DNA from: DASXKD01 sp963703605
Lineage (GTDB): Bacteria; Actinomycetota; Actinomycetes; Streptosporangiales; Streptosporangiaceae
Direction of reading: 5' to 3'
Length of the DNA: 64,000 nt
NCBI GenBank assembly: GCA_963703605.1
Contig: CAVPFC010000009.1
Coordinates: forward strand, 102,335-166,334
Below are positions 9,455-17,021 of the stretch, one piece after another. A program made the translations under genes and the position numbers. The first letter of the stretch is position 1, and every line of letters starts with the position of its first letter. Under the pieces are notes generated by a model, which saw nothing but the letters and a program-made list of their open reading frames with translations, was not told the DNA's origin and ran no database searches.

Positions 9455-9898
9455 ATGACCACCACCACCGAGCAGCTCGAGGCCAACAAGAAACTGGCGC
9501 GCGTCTACATCGACCAGGTGTTCAACCAGCACAATCCGTCAAAGGCGGCCGACTTCGTCACCGGCGACGTCGTCTGGCACGGCAACAGCCTCGGCGATAT
9601 CGTCGGCGCGGAGAATCTGGCCGGCCTGCTGGGGTCGTTCATCGGGGCACTGCCGGACCTGTATGCGGCCGAGCAGGACATTACAGCCGAGAACGACCTG
9701 GTCATGGTCCGGCTCGTCGTGACCGCCACGGTCAAGGGCAGCCTGCTGGGCGTGCCGGCTGACGGCAAGCCAGTCCGGTGGAACGCCGTGGACATATACC
9801 GGGTCACCGACGGCAAGATCAGCGAGGAATGGGCGGCCGACGACATCGCGACCATCATGACCCAGCTCGGTGTCTTCAGTCCGCCGTGGGCCGCCTGA
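9455..9898 (+). CDS. SnoaL-like ester cyclase / NTF2-fold protein (147 aa)
   Basis: Intact SnoaL-like protein of usual length. An N-terminal helix (NKKLARVYIDQVFNQHNPSKAADFV) leads to VVWHGNS, a hydrophobic FIGALPDLY stretch and paired beta strands (LVMVRLVVTATVKG...GVPADGKPVRWNAVDIYRVTDGKISEEW). SnoaL members cyclise polyketide esters or act as small hydrolase/isomerase-like enzymes; the natural substrate cannot be read here. The ATG at 9455 follows GAGGAGAG and is preferred to an upstream in-frame start at 9383. Broken paralogues lie at 6679 and 11300. The dyads at 9060 and 10421 flank it. Confidence 0.85.
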   Translation: MTTTTEQLEANKKLARVYIDQVFNQHNPSKAADFVTGDVVWHGNSLGDIVGAENLAGLLGSFIGALPDLYAAEQDITAENDLVMVRLVVTATVKGSLLGVPADGKPVRWNAVDIYRVTDGKISEEWAADDIATIMTQLGVFSPPWAA

Positions 9899-9956
9899 CA
9901 TCCCCCGCCAGCAGCCAGGCCGGCTCGTTGCTGCCCGGCACCAGCACGCCCTGGCA

Positions 9957-10058
9957 GCAGAGGTACGGCCCCGGCTGGCGGCGTTCACCGCGGAGAGGCT
10001 CGGTGACGTGCCGCGCAAGGATCAGCGCGCCAAGGGCGAGCTGATCGCACGCCGCTAA
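9957..10058 (+). pseudogene. IS701-type transposase, N-terminal fragment
   Basis: About 34 codons reading RPRLAAFTAERLGDVPRKDQRAKGEL, close to the N-terminal signature of IS701-family DDE transposases (R-P-R-L-x-x-F...R-x-D-Q-R-x-K-G-E-L). The frame stops at 10058 and the catalytic part is absent. It suggests a past insertion between the SnoaL-like gene and the next ORF. Confidence 0.5.
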
Positions 10059-10205
10059 GCAGGCACCGGGCCGGACATCGGGCTGCTGGTGCACATTGTG
10101 AGCGGCATGCTGCGTGCCGGCCTGGGCCGCCACCGCGAGGCGAGGTTGGCGCGGCCGAATACCCAGGATCCGATACCGGTTCACCTGCCCGCTGGCCGTG
10201 GCCTC

Positions 10206-10454
10206 ATGGACCCAGCGCCCGCCTGGTATGCGATCCGGATCAATGGCCACCTCGGCGCCGTGGTGCAGTCCGCGTTCCCGGCGCTGGTACCTCAGCCCCG
10301 CGGCGTCGACCCTGTGCTCACTGGCCTGCTGGACCGATCGGGACTCTACGACGTCCTGGCTGAGATCGAGGCGCTCGGTCTTGACCTCCTTGAGGTCCGT
10401 CATCTCAGGCCGCAACACAGATCACAAAAATCAGGTGACGGCCGCTCACCGTGA
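10206..10454 (+). CDS. Small conserved hypothetical protein (82 aa)
   Basis: Residues YAIRINGHLGAVVQSAFPALV...TGLLDRSGLYDVLAEIEALGLDLLEVRHL follow the pattern of a small actinobacterial family with two beta strands and a helix (R-I-x-G-x-L...L-x-x-L-D-Q-x-L-x-x-V-L-x-x-I-x-x-L-G-L). No function is known to me. The ATG at 10206 lies where this pattern begins, though the ribosome-binding site is weak. The fourth 19-bp dyad lies inside its 3' end, so the downstream hydrolase promoter overlaps this gene. Confidence 0.55.
   Translation: MDPAPAWYAIRINGHLGAVVQSAFPALVPQPRGVDPVLTGLLDRSGLYDVLAEIEALGLDLLEVRHLRPQHRSQKSGDGRSP
10421..10439. promoter_or_regulatory. Putative operator 4, ATCAC-N9-GTGAC
   Basis: ATCACAAAAATCAGGTGAC: same spacing and left arm as operators 1-3, with one change in the right arm. 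Read on the other strand its spacer resembles that of operator 1. It lies 68 bp before the isochorismatase-like start, linking that gene to the same regulon. Confidence 0.6.
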
Positions 10455-10463
10455 TGGCCGCTA

Positions 10464-10483
10464 GCTTCGGGCGCACCCGAAGC
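10464..10483 (+). promoter_or_regulatory. Hairpin in the leader of the hydrolase gene
   Basis: A perfect 8-bp stem (GCTTCGGG / CCCGAAGC) with a 4-base loop, directly followed by the ribosome-binding site AGGAGAAGG. It has no T-run, so it looks like a leader hairpin or terminator of the upstream small gene. Confidence 0.5.
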
Positions 10484-10506
10484 CTCTAGGAGAAGGTGCC
10501 GACCCG

Positions 10507-11121
10507 ATGACCAGTGCCCCCGTACGCGACCCGCTCGCCGACCATCTCCTCACGCCACAGAACGCAGCGCTCCTGCTCATCGACTACCAGGCCCAGCAGC
10601 TGGGCGGTGTCCACTCGATGGACCGGGACCTGATGGTAAAGAACGCCGTATCGACGGTCAGGACCATCAAGACCTTCGCGGTGCCGGTCGTGCACTCGAC
10701 CGTCAACGTCGCCTCGGGCCGCGAAGGGCCCACGATCCCCGAGCTCGCCGGCCTGCTGAGCGACGACAAGCCGCTCGACCGGACCAGCATCAACTCCTGG
10801 GAGGACGTCGAATTCGTTCAGGCCGTCCACGCGGCCGGCCGCCGCAAGCTCATCTTCGTCGCGCTGTGGACCGAAATGTGCATGGCTTTTGCCGCCCTGG
10901 ACGCGCTGCGCGAAGGGTATGAGGTCTACCCCGTCGTCGACGCCATCGGCGGCACCTCGCCCGAGGCCCACCGGGCCGGCCTCGACCGCGTCATCCAAGC
11001 CGGCGGCCAGCCGATCAGCTGGGTCTCGCTCGCCGGCGAACTTCTGCGCGACTGGGCCCGCCCACAGGCCACAGCGGTCGCCGAGATCGTCGTCACCGAC
11101 CGCCTGTCGAAGGAGCAATAG
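10507..11121 (+). CDS. Isochorismatase-fold cysteine hydrolase (204 aa)
   Basis: Cysteine hydrolase of the isochorismatase/nicotinamidase superfamily. Asp26 (ALLLIDYQ) and Cys125 (ALWTEMCMAF) match two of the catalytic triad; the usual central Lys appears as Arg in the DRTSIN region, so activity needs caution. The YcaC-like branch fits best by length and motif. Members cleave amides or C-O bonds of small molecules; the substrate is not readable. A strong AGGAGAAGG site precedes the ATG. Operator 4 and a leader hairpin lie upstream, suggesting co-regulation with the MFS exporter and SnoaL-like gene. Confidence 0.85.
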   Translation: MTSAPVRDPLADHLLTPQNAALLLIDYQAQQLGGVHSMDRDLMVKNAVSTVRTIKTFAVPVVHSTVNVASGREGPTIPELAGLLSDDKPLDRTSINSWEDVEFVQAVHAAGRRKLIFVALWTEMCMAFAALDALREGYEVYPVVDAIGGTSPEAHRAGLDRVIQAGGQPISWVSLAGELLRDWARPQATAVAEIVVTDRLSKEQ

Positions 11122-11299
11122 CGCCTCGGCTGCTGCGGCTCGCGTATACATCGGGTCAACCGGCTAGCGACCAGGCGACAGCCGAAAGAGAACGCTGTTC
11201 TGGCCAAACTAAGGTCAATCCTCATCGTCAGACCCAAAGCACGATGACAATGACCGGCGTATCCGTGGGCGGAAGGGAGCTCGGTGAAGGGAGTCACCA

Positions 11300-11615
11300 A
11301 TGACAGTCCAGCCGTCGACTACCAGAGACGTGAGTACGAAATGAGCACGTCGGACACAGAAGTCGGAGGGAATTCGTCAGAATTCGAATCGCGTCAGACG
11401 GAGACTACGTCGCAGCGGAACTAGTTGGGACCGGAACCTCAACTGGCCCGGCGAAGCTTCCTGGGCGCGACCCGATCCCACCAACCGGCCGGCATGTCGA
11501 GTTCGCGATGGCCGGGTTTTTCCGCGTAACTCCCGAGGGGAAGGTCGCCGAGGAGCGCTACTACTACGACCGGCTGGATCTGCTGCAGCAACTTAACCCG
11601 CCGACGCAGTCCTGA
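11300..11615 (+). pseudogene. SnoaL-like protein remnant, middle deleted or frame-broken
   Basis: An ATG at 11300 with a GAAGGGAG site begins a 14-codon peptide that stops at 11344. A different frame, open from 11334, reads DGDYVAAELVGTGTSTGP...PPTGRHVEFAMAGFFRVTPEGKVAEERYYYDRLDLL and stops at 11613. This is the C-terminal half of a SnoaL-like fold (G-T-x-T-G-P, P-T-G-R, V-x-E-E-R-x-Y-Y-D). The N-terminal half is missing, so this is a deletion or frameshift remnant complementary to the one at 6679, which keeps only its N-terminal half. Confidence 0.6.
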
Positions 11616-11917
11616 ATCCCAAGGGCCCGCCCGTCAGCCGCGCTAGCGGGCCCGCGCGGGCGGCGTGAACGCCCACACCGCCTCCCGCCCAAGAGCTGCA
11701 CCGTAACTGCTCGGCAGCCTAGCTCCAAGGGCACGACCGGGAAACCCGCGGCGGCACTGCCCACCTTGCGAGGCACGGCATGCGGGCTGGCCACGTGCGC
11801 TGGCGACGGCCCCGCCCGCGGCACCCTCTAACTACGGATGCGAGCCTGCCAGGCCGAGGCCAATCAGCCCGCCGCCCGCCGGGCAGGCCGGATCCGCCCG
11901 CAGCACCAGGAGGCGGC
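11616..11917. other. Gap with no recognisable gene
   Basis: About 300 bp between the SnoaL remnant and the DsbA-like gene. Only shadow frames are present. A ribosome-binding site AGGAGGC at its right end belongs to the next gene. Confidence 0.4.
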
Positions 11918-12472
11918 ATGACCCTGAATGCGATGCCGGGCGACGGCCAGCTGGCCCTGGCGCCGCTGGACGAGAACGTTGATCACGTCCGGGGCTCGCC
12001 CGTCGGCCGGGTGATCCTCGCGTACGGCGACTACGAGTGCCCGTACTCGCGGCAGGCGTTCCACGCGATCGAGCTGGCCGGCCAGCTGCTCGGCGGGAAC
12101 GTGCGGTTCGCATTCCGGCATTTCCCGCTGGCCGGCATCCACTCGCACGCCCTCGCCGCCGCGGCCGCCGCGGAGGCCGCCGCCCTGCAGGGCCGGTTCT
12201 GGGATATGCACGAGCTGCTGTACCACCGGCGGCGGGCCCTTGACGACGGCGACCTGCGCGGGTACGCCGCCCAGCTCGGGCTGGATGTGACCGCGTTCGA
12301 CCGCGACAAGGCGAGCCCGGCGGTGCTGGCGCGGATCCGCCGCGACGTGGACAGCGGCCTGGCCTCGGGCCAGGTGCTGGGCACCCCCACTCTGTTCATC
12401 GACGGCGTCCTGCACCGCGGCGGCTACGACCCTCACACTCTGCTGGCCGCTCTCGACGTACTGGCTCCATGA
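11918..12472 (+). CDS. DsbA-family thioredoxin-fold protein (184 aa)
   Basis: Thioredoxin-fold protein of the DsbA/FrnE type. It begins with a strand and active site (RVILAYGDYECPYSRQAF), has the inserted helical domain (residues ~60-140), and the cis-Pro loop GTPTLFIDG near the C-terminus. The active site is C-P-Y-S, with one cysteine only, so simple disulfide exchange is unlikely; this form is common in actinobacterial DsbA-like proteins, some fused to NhaA antiporters. There is no signal peptide, so it is probably cytoplasmic. The ATG at 11918 is preceded by AGGAGGC; the longer frame from 11780 has no family similarity. Confidence 0.88.
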   Translation: MTLNAMPGDGQLALAPLDENVDHVRGSPVGRVILAYGDYECPYSRQAFHAIELAGQLLGGNVRFAFRHFPLAGIHSHALAAAAAAEAAALQGRFWDMHELLYHRRRALDDGDLRGYAAQLGLDVTAFDRDKASPAVLARIRRDVDSGLASGQVLGTPTLFIDGVLHRGGYDPHTLLAALDVLAP

Positions 12473-12619
12473 CATCCCTGCTCGCACACCGCACATCCTG
12501 CCCGCACAGCAGCACCGGTCCGGACGCCAGCGGGGCTCAACGCAGCACCATGCTGGCCAGGCCAGCCACGGGGAGCTGGTGCGCCGAATCGAACGTTGCT
12601 CGATGACACGTGGCGCGAA

Positions 12620-12859
12620 CTAGCCGTCAGCCGGCGGATCCCCGTCGCTCGGCGGTGCCCGTAGAAACACGGATGAAAGCATCAAGATCATCAGGCGACC
12701 GGCCGGGCGTAGCACCCGGGCGAGCTCGCTGACAGGGCCTGCGATATCCGGCAGGTCATTGAGCAGGTGATTGGCAACGACCAGGTCAACGGAGACGCTG
12801 GCAAACGACCGATCGGCGACGTCGGCCAAGGCCCGCCCCCACCAGCAAACTTAATAGCG
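12620..12859 (-). pseudogene. SAM-dependent methyltransferase fragment
   Basis: Residues VDLVVANHLLNDLPDIAGPVSELARVLRPAGRLMILML match motif II to post-III of class I methyltransferases (D-L-V-V-A-N-H-L-L-N...R-V-L-R-P-G-G-R-L). The SAM-binding GxGxG motif I and the C-terminal half are absent. The upstream sequence in the same frame is not family-like. It is a remnant rather than a gene. Confidence 0.55.
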
Positions 12860-13091
12860 GCCTTCCAAAGTCCCTGCCTGTAACCTGGCGAGCCGCGCAG
12901 CGGCCCAGCCGGTACACCCAGGTGCCACCGGCCCGGCCTCGCAGCGCAGAAACGGCAGATAGGCGGTCCGTATCAGCTGATCAGCCGCGCCGAGCCGACA
13001 GGCCGGACTGGGCCAGCGGCCGGATCACGCTTGTCTGTGAGGGCTCCGTCATTCAACCCGGGCGTCTGATGTGACAACGGGCGGGCGGTGG

Positions 13092-14561
13092 TCAGTTCGT
13101 TGGCTCGAACCGTGCGGTGAAGTGGCGCAGCTGCCTGGGCTGGGAGACGATGCGCATGCCGGGGAGGTCGGCAGCCCGGTAGGCGACCCGTTCGGCGACC
13201 TCGATCACGTAGTCCATGTGGCTTTGGGTGTAGGTGCGGCGGGGGATGGCGAGGCGGACCAGGTCCATCGCAGCTGGGGTCTCGGTGCCGTCGGGGTGCT
13301 GGCCGAACATCACGGTGCCGATCTCGCAGCTGCGGACCCCGCCCTCGAGGTACAGGGCACAGGCGAGTGCCTGGCCCGGGTAGGCCAGCGGGTGAATGTG
13401 CGGCAGCATCGCCCTGGCGTCGATGAAGACGGCGTGGCCGCCGAACGGCACGACGACCGGGACGCCGGCTTTTTCCAGGGCCTCCCCGAGGTACTCGATT
13501 GACCGGGCCCGGTAGCGCAGGTAGTCGTGGTCGACGGCTTCCCGTAGCCCCTGGGCGATCGCCTCCAGGTCACGCCCGGCCAGCCCACCGTAGGTGGGGA
13601 AGCCCTCGGTGAGGATCTGCAGGTGGCGGCAGCGTTCGGCGAGCGCGTCGTCGTTGAGCGCGAGCCAGCCGCCGATGTTGGCCAGCGGGTCCTTCTTGGC
13701 CGACATTGTCATGCCGTCGGCCAGGGCCGCCATCTGGCGGATGATGTCGGCGACCGGGACGTCCTGGTAGCCGGGCTCGCGCGTCCTGATGAACCAGGCG
13801 TTTTCGGCGATCCGGCAGGAGTCGAGAAACAGCGGCTTGCCGAACCGATCGCATACCTCGCGGACAGCCCGGACGTTGGCCATACTGACGGGCTGGCCGC
13901 CGCCGGAGTTGTTGGTGACCGTCAGCATCACCAGCGGCACCTTGGCCGCCTGCTTGGACAGCAGGCGCTCCAGCGCGGCGACGTCCATGTTGCCCTTGAA
14001 CGGGTGACGGGCGGCGGGCTCCAAGCCTTCGGCGACCGGGAGGTTGACGGCACTGGCGCCGGTGAACTCGATGTTGGCCCTGGTGGTATCGAAGTGGGTG
14101 TTGTTCGGCACGATGAGGCTGGGTCCGCCGGTCGCGGTGAACAGGATCCTCTCCGCGGCGCGGCCCTGGTGCGTCGGCAATACGTGCGCGAACGGGAACA
14201 GATCGGTCACTGCTGCGCGGAACCGGTGGAACGAGGGCGCTCCGGCATAAGCCTCGTTCCCGCGCTGGATAGCCGCCCACTGCTCGGCCGACATGGCGCC
14301 GGTGCCCGAGTCGGTCAGCAGGTCGATCGGCACGTCCTCTGCGGCCAGTTCGAACAAGTTGTACCCTGCCGCCTCCAGAGCGCCGGCCCGCTCGGCGCGA
14401 GTGGGCAGCCGCACCGGCTCAATCGAGTGGATACGGAACGGCTCGAAGATCGTGCGGAACGGCGCTTCAGCCGCCCATACGCCACCGCTGCTGGCCTGGG
14501 CCGCGTGAAAACCGCTGTGGCGCCGCGCCGGCAAAACGCCGGATGGAGTGTGGTGTTTCAT
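13092..14561 (-). CDS. tnaA: Tryptophanase (489 aa)
   Basis: PLP-dependent beta-eliminating lyase that splits L-tryptophan to indole, pyruvate and ammonia. Family blocks are all present: DLLTDSGTGAMS (residues ~80-91), EAYAGAPSFHRF, the TNNSGGGQPVSMAN loop, LFLDSCRIAENAW, and the PLP lysine in MTMSAKKD (Lys290, second Lys). Tyrosine phenol-lyase is the close alternative. The C-terminal LRHFTARFEP has His480, which tryptophanases carry where tyrosine phenol-lyases have Phe, and the SAKKD form also matches tryptophanase. No tnaC-like leader or tnaB permease is adjacent. It faces the small gene at 14914 across about 350 bp. Confidence 0.88.
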   Translation of the reverse strand: MKHHTPSGVLPARRHSGFHAAQASSGGVWAAEAPFRTIFEPFRIHSIEPVRLPTRAERAGALEAAGYNLFELAAEDVPIDLLTDSGTGAMSAEQWAAIQRGNEAYAGAPSFHRFRAAVTDLFPFAHVLPTHQGRAAERILFTATGGPSLIVPNNTHFDTTRANIEFTGASAVNLPVAEGLEPAARHPFKGNMDVAALERLLSKQAAKVPLVMLTVTNNSGGGQPVSMANVRAVREVCDRFGKPLFLDSCRIAENAWFIRTREPGYQDVPVADIIRQMAALADGMTMSAKKDPLANIGGWLALNDDALAERCRHLQILTEGFPTYGGLAGRDLEAIAQGLREAVDHDYLRYRARSIEYLGEALEKAGVPVVVPFGGHAVFIDARAMLPHIHPLAYPGQALACALYLEGGVRSCEIGTVMFGQHPDGTETPAAMDLVRLAIPRRTYTQSHMDYVIEVAERVAYRAADLPGMRIVSQPRQLRHFTARFEPTN

Positions 14562-14852
14562 CCTGCTTCCTCGAAGATCAGCGGCCTGGCCGGCTCGCAG
14601 TTACTGTCAGCTTGGCCAGCCTGGCATCGCTGCCGACATTCCGGCATCGGCAAAATGACGTACCGAAGCTCGCGAGAATTGACTATGCGGAGCTGGCGCC
14701 TCCCTGGCTAGCTGCTCATGGCCGCCCGCGCCGCCTTACCCCCAGCAGCACATGATCAAGTCATGTAGTTGCATAAGTGCTCCTGCCTGCGCGTGGAATC
14801 TGGGCTAGCGCCCCACGCCAGCCGAGGGAATACGGCACTCTTCGGCGTAGTT

Positions 14853-14888
14853 ATCGATATATCGATGACCTATCGATGAGTCATCGTT
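14853..14888. promoter_or_regulatory. ATCGAT palindrome cluster, putative operator
   Basis: A perfect 14-bp palindrome ATCGATATATCGAT (14853-14866) is followed by TATCGATGA and CATCG, giving three to four ATCGAT-type half sites just before the ribosome-binding site of the 14914 gene. This looks like a repressor site, possibly autoregulatory. Confidence 0.5.
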
Positions 14889-14913
14889 ACCCATCTAGAA
14901 CAGGAGTACCTTC

Positions 14914-15216
14914 ATGAACGAGTTCTCTCACAAGAGCACCGGGCCAGGGATCCATCCGCACGCACGCCGGACGCAGCGCCGCCGGATGCGGCATCTGCAC
15001 TCCCACCGCCACCACCGTTTCGGAGGCTGCGGTTCCGGAGCCGCGCAGGACACCGGGCACCGCGAGCGCGGCGAACGGATGCGCGCCGTGCATGAGCTGC
15101 ACCGGGCACTGGCAAACGTAACCCACACCGGGGACGAGCAGCTGCAAGGTGAAGCCGCGCAGATCGTCGCCGAGGCGACGTCGCGGCTGAGCGGGCTGCT
15201 GGCCGCTGACCGGTGA
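14914..15216 (+). CDS. Small His/Arg-rich protein, PadR-like ends without the HTH (100 aa)
   Basis: The protein starts with a His/Arg-rich segment (MRHLHSHRHHRFGGCGSG) and ends in a helix pair (MRAVHELHRALANVTHTGDEQLQGEAAQIVAEATSRL). Actinobacterial PadR regulators often have a His/Gly/Arg-rich N-terminus, a winged HTH and a C-terminal helix of this sort. Here the winged-HTH part is missing, so it may be an internally deleted PadR gene or an unrelated small protein. AGGAG lies 9 bases before the ATG, and the ATCGAT palindromes lie just upstream. Function unknown. Confidence 0.5.
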   Translation: MNEFSHKSTGPGIHPHARRTQRRRMRHLHSHRHHRFGGCGSGAAQDTGHRERGERMRAVHELHRALANVTHTGDEQLQGEAAQIVAEATSRLSGLLAADR

Positions 15217-15637
15217 TGCTTGCCGCTGACCGGCACGTCCCAGGCACGAGGTCAGGAGTGGACCGCTGATGAGACGCGGTTCACCACCCCTGTCGTTTTG
15301 CCGGGGGACCCGGGCCGCTGGCTGGTCGTTCATCACCCCGGGAGCCCGGCTCCTGGCGGCGGCCCGGCCGCCAGGGATGTAGAGGTGCAGGTCGGCCTGC
15401 CGTGACCGAGTTCATCAGCGCTTGCGGTTGCGGCAGCGGGGGCTGTCGGACCATGCGCCGCGCTGCGCCGCTATGACGCCTGCACGTGCCCGGCGCGCCG
15501 CAGGACTTCCCTGCAGGGTCGCGAGCACAAGATCCGCCCATCGGCGGCATTGTCCGGTACACGGAAGCGTGCAGGACTGCGGACAACCCGTCTGCCTGGG
15601 TGCTGGCCCAGGTTCGTCGAGGTCTGTACCAGTGTGT
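15217..15637. other. Gap with no recognisable gene
   Basis: About 420 bp between the small His-rich gene and the TetR gene, which is read towards it. Open frames here are GC-rich shadows without family motifs. A GC-rich inverted repeat around 15343-15372 (AGCCCGGCTCCTGGC / GGCGGCCCGGCCGCC) is only weakly terminator-like. Confidence 0.35.
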
Positions 15638-16285
15638 CTATGAAAGAAGCTGGTCGGTCAGGATCGAGGTCAGCCATTGCTCATATCGTTCGCCGGTCCA
15701 GCCTCGGTCGCACACGAGTAGGCGGTATACCTCGGGGGAGGCGAGTGCGTGGATGATGTCGGCGGCCTCGCGCTCGCGCAGTCCGGACCGTAGCGCGCCG
15801 GAGCGGGCGAGTGCGCGGGTGATGCGGCGCTGACCGTGCTGGCGTTGCCGCGCTATGACAGCGAGCAGCGCCGCGGCGGCTTGGTCGGATCTGGCCGCGT
15901 CTTCCAGGATGCGATGCACCGGGGCGGTGCGGGCCATCAGCTCGCGCAGCAGCGCCGCGAAGCCCGCCAGAGTGCTGGCTGGGTCTGGGGCTGAGTCCAG
16001 GGCGCGGACCTGTGGGCGGTCGGCCATCGCGATCGCCTGGTCGTCGCCGGCGATTGAAATGTCGAGAACGGCTTTGAGGATTCCAAGCTTGGAGGCGAAC
16101 AGCCGGTACACCGTGGGCTGCGGGGTGTCGGACAGGTCACTGATCGCCTCGATGGTCGTCGCCGCGTATCCCCGGTCGAGGAACAGCGTCCGGGCCGCCT
16201 CGACGACGGCGGCCCGGGTGCGGCGCGTCCGGGCCTGGGGTGCGGCTGCTTTGCGGGTGCGGCGCCCCTTGACATCTCCGTCCAT
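15638..16285 (-). CDS. TetR-family repressor (215 aa)
   Basis: TetR regulator with an N-terminal HTH: RTRAAVVEAARTLFLDRGYAATTIEAIS...SDTPQPTVYRLFASKLGILKAVLD (residues ~20-75), then a variable ligand-binding domain. A basic leader rich in Arg precedes the HTH. It is divergent from the VOC-PPOX-DUF1905 operon, with a nested palindrome (16287-16326) in the 94-bp space between, so it very likely represses itself and that operon. The ligand is unknown; a reactive aldehyde or oxidant would fit the target enzymes, but this is inference. Confidence 0.92.
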   Translation of the reverse strand: MDGDVKGRRTRKAAAPQARTRRTRAAVVEAARTLFLDRGYAATTIEAISDLSDTPQPTVYRLFASKLGILKAVLDISIAGDDQAIAMADRPQVRALDSAPDPASTLAGFAALLRELMARTAPVHRILEDAARSDQAAAALLAVIARQRQHGQRRITRALARSGALRSGLREREAADIIHALASPEVYRLLVCDRGWTGERYEQWLTSILTDQLLS

Positions 16286-16286
16286 G

Positions 16287-16326
16287 AGAGTGATAGTACC
16301 ACTATCAAATCGATAGTGTCACTCTC
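16287..16326. promoter_or_regulatory. TetR operator: nested ACTATC/GATAGT dyads
   Basis: GATAGT-ACC-ACTATC (16292-16306) and ACTATC-AAATC-GATAGT (16301-16317) overlap. Outer arms GAGAGTGA and TCACTCTC (16287-16294 and 16319-16326) complete a larger palindrome. It is placed to control both divergent transcripts. Confidence 0.8.
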
Positions 16327-16379
16327 GCTCAGCGGGTCGCGGCGACCGCCACGATCACGTTGCCTGGAAAGGACGGGCC

Positions 16380-17021
16380 ATGACCAGCATCGAATCCATC
16401 ATCCTGGAAGTTCCCGACCCAGCTGCCGCCGAGCATTTCTACGCAGCCGCGTTCGGCCTGGGCGACAGACTGCGGGTACGCCCCGGCGACGCACCGACCA
16501 GCGGCTTCCGTGGCTTCACCGTCTCCCTCGTGGTCGCCCAACCGAGCACCGTCGACAGCCTGATCGGCACCGCCGTCCACGCGGGCGCGAGGACACTCAA
16601 GCCGGCCAAGAAGAGCTTCTGGGGCTACGGCGGCGTGGTGCAGGCACCGGACGGGGCGATCTGGAAGATCGCGACGTCGGCGAAGAAAGACACCGGACCC
16701 GCCACCCGCGAGGTCAGCGACGTCGTGCTGCTGATGGGCGTCGACGATGTCAAGGCGAGCAAGCAGTTCTACGTCGCCCGCGGCCTAGCCGTTGCAAAGA
16801 GCTTCGGCGGCAAGTACGTCGAGTTCGACGCGGCCGGCTCGCCGGTAAAACTTGCCCTCTACAGCCGGCGTGCCGCCGCCAAGGACGCCGGCGTGCCGGC
16901 GGACGGGACAGGGGCGCACCGGATCGTCATCATCGGCGCTGGCGAGCCGTTCACGGACCCGGACGGGTTTGCGTGGGAGACGACGAGCAGAACCGGCGCG
17001 GACAATGTCCGAGCACTGTGA
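16380..17021 (+). CDS. VOC-superfamily (glyoxalase/dioxygenase-fold) protein (213 aa)
   Basis: Two vicinal-oxygen-chelate modules in tandem. Module one starts IESIILEVPDPAAAEHFYAAAFGL and ends QAPDGAIWKIA; module two starts VSDVVLLMGVDDVKASKQFYVARGLAVAKSFGGKYVEFD and ends TDPDGFAWET. The usual first-strand His/Glu metal ligands are not clear in module one, so catalysis is uncertain. It heads an operon under the divergent TetR. Its 3' end overlaps the next gene by 17 bp, implying coupled translation. Confidence 0.85.
   Translation: MTSIESIILEVPDPAAAEHFYAAAFGLGDRLRVRPGDAPTSGFRGFTVSLVVAQPSTVDSLIGTAVHAGARTLKPAKKSFWGYGGVVQAPDGAIWKIATSAKKDTGPATREVSDVVLLMGVDDVKASKQFYVARGLAVAKSFGGKYVEFDAAGSPVKLALYSRRAAAKDAGVPADGTGAHRIVIIGAGEPFTDPDGFAWETTSRTGADNVRAL

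Noticed and set aside
13021..13045. Fifth ATCAC dyad near 13024
   Set aside because: Spacing is 8, not 9, and the right arm is GTGAG; not the same site.
13623..14711. Long plus-strand ORF (362 codons) antisense to tryptophanase
   Set aside because: It mirrors the tnaA reading frame; composition is Arg/Gly/Val-rich with no motif. High-GC antisense shadow.
14562..14913. TnaC-like leader peptide for tryptophanase
   Set aside because: No short ORF with a Trp codon in a tnaC-like context was seen upstream of tnaA.
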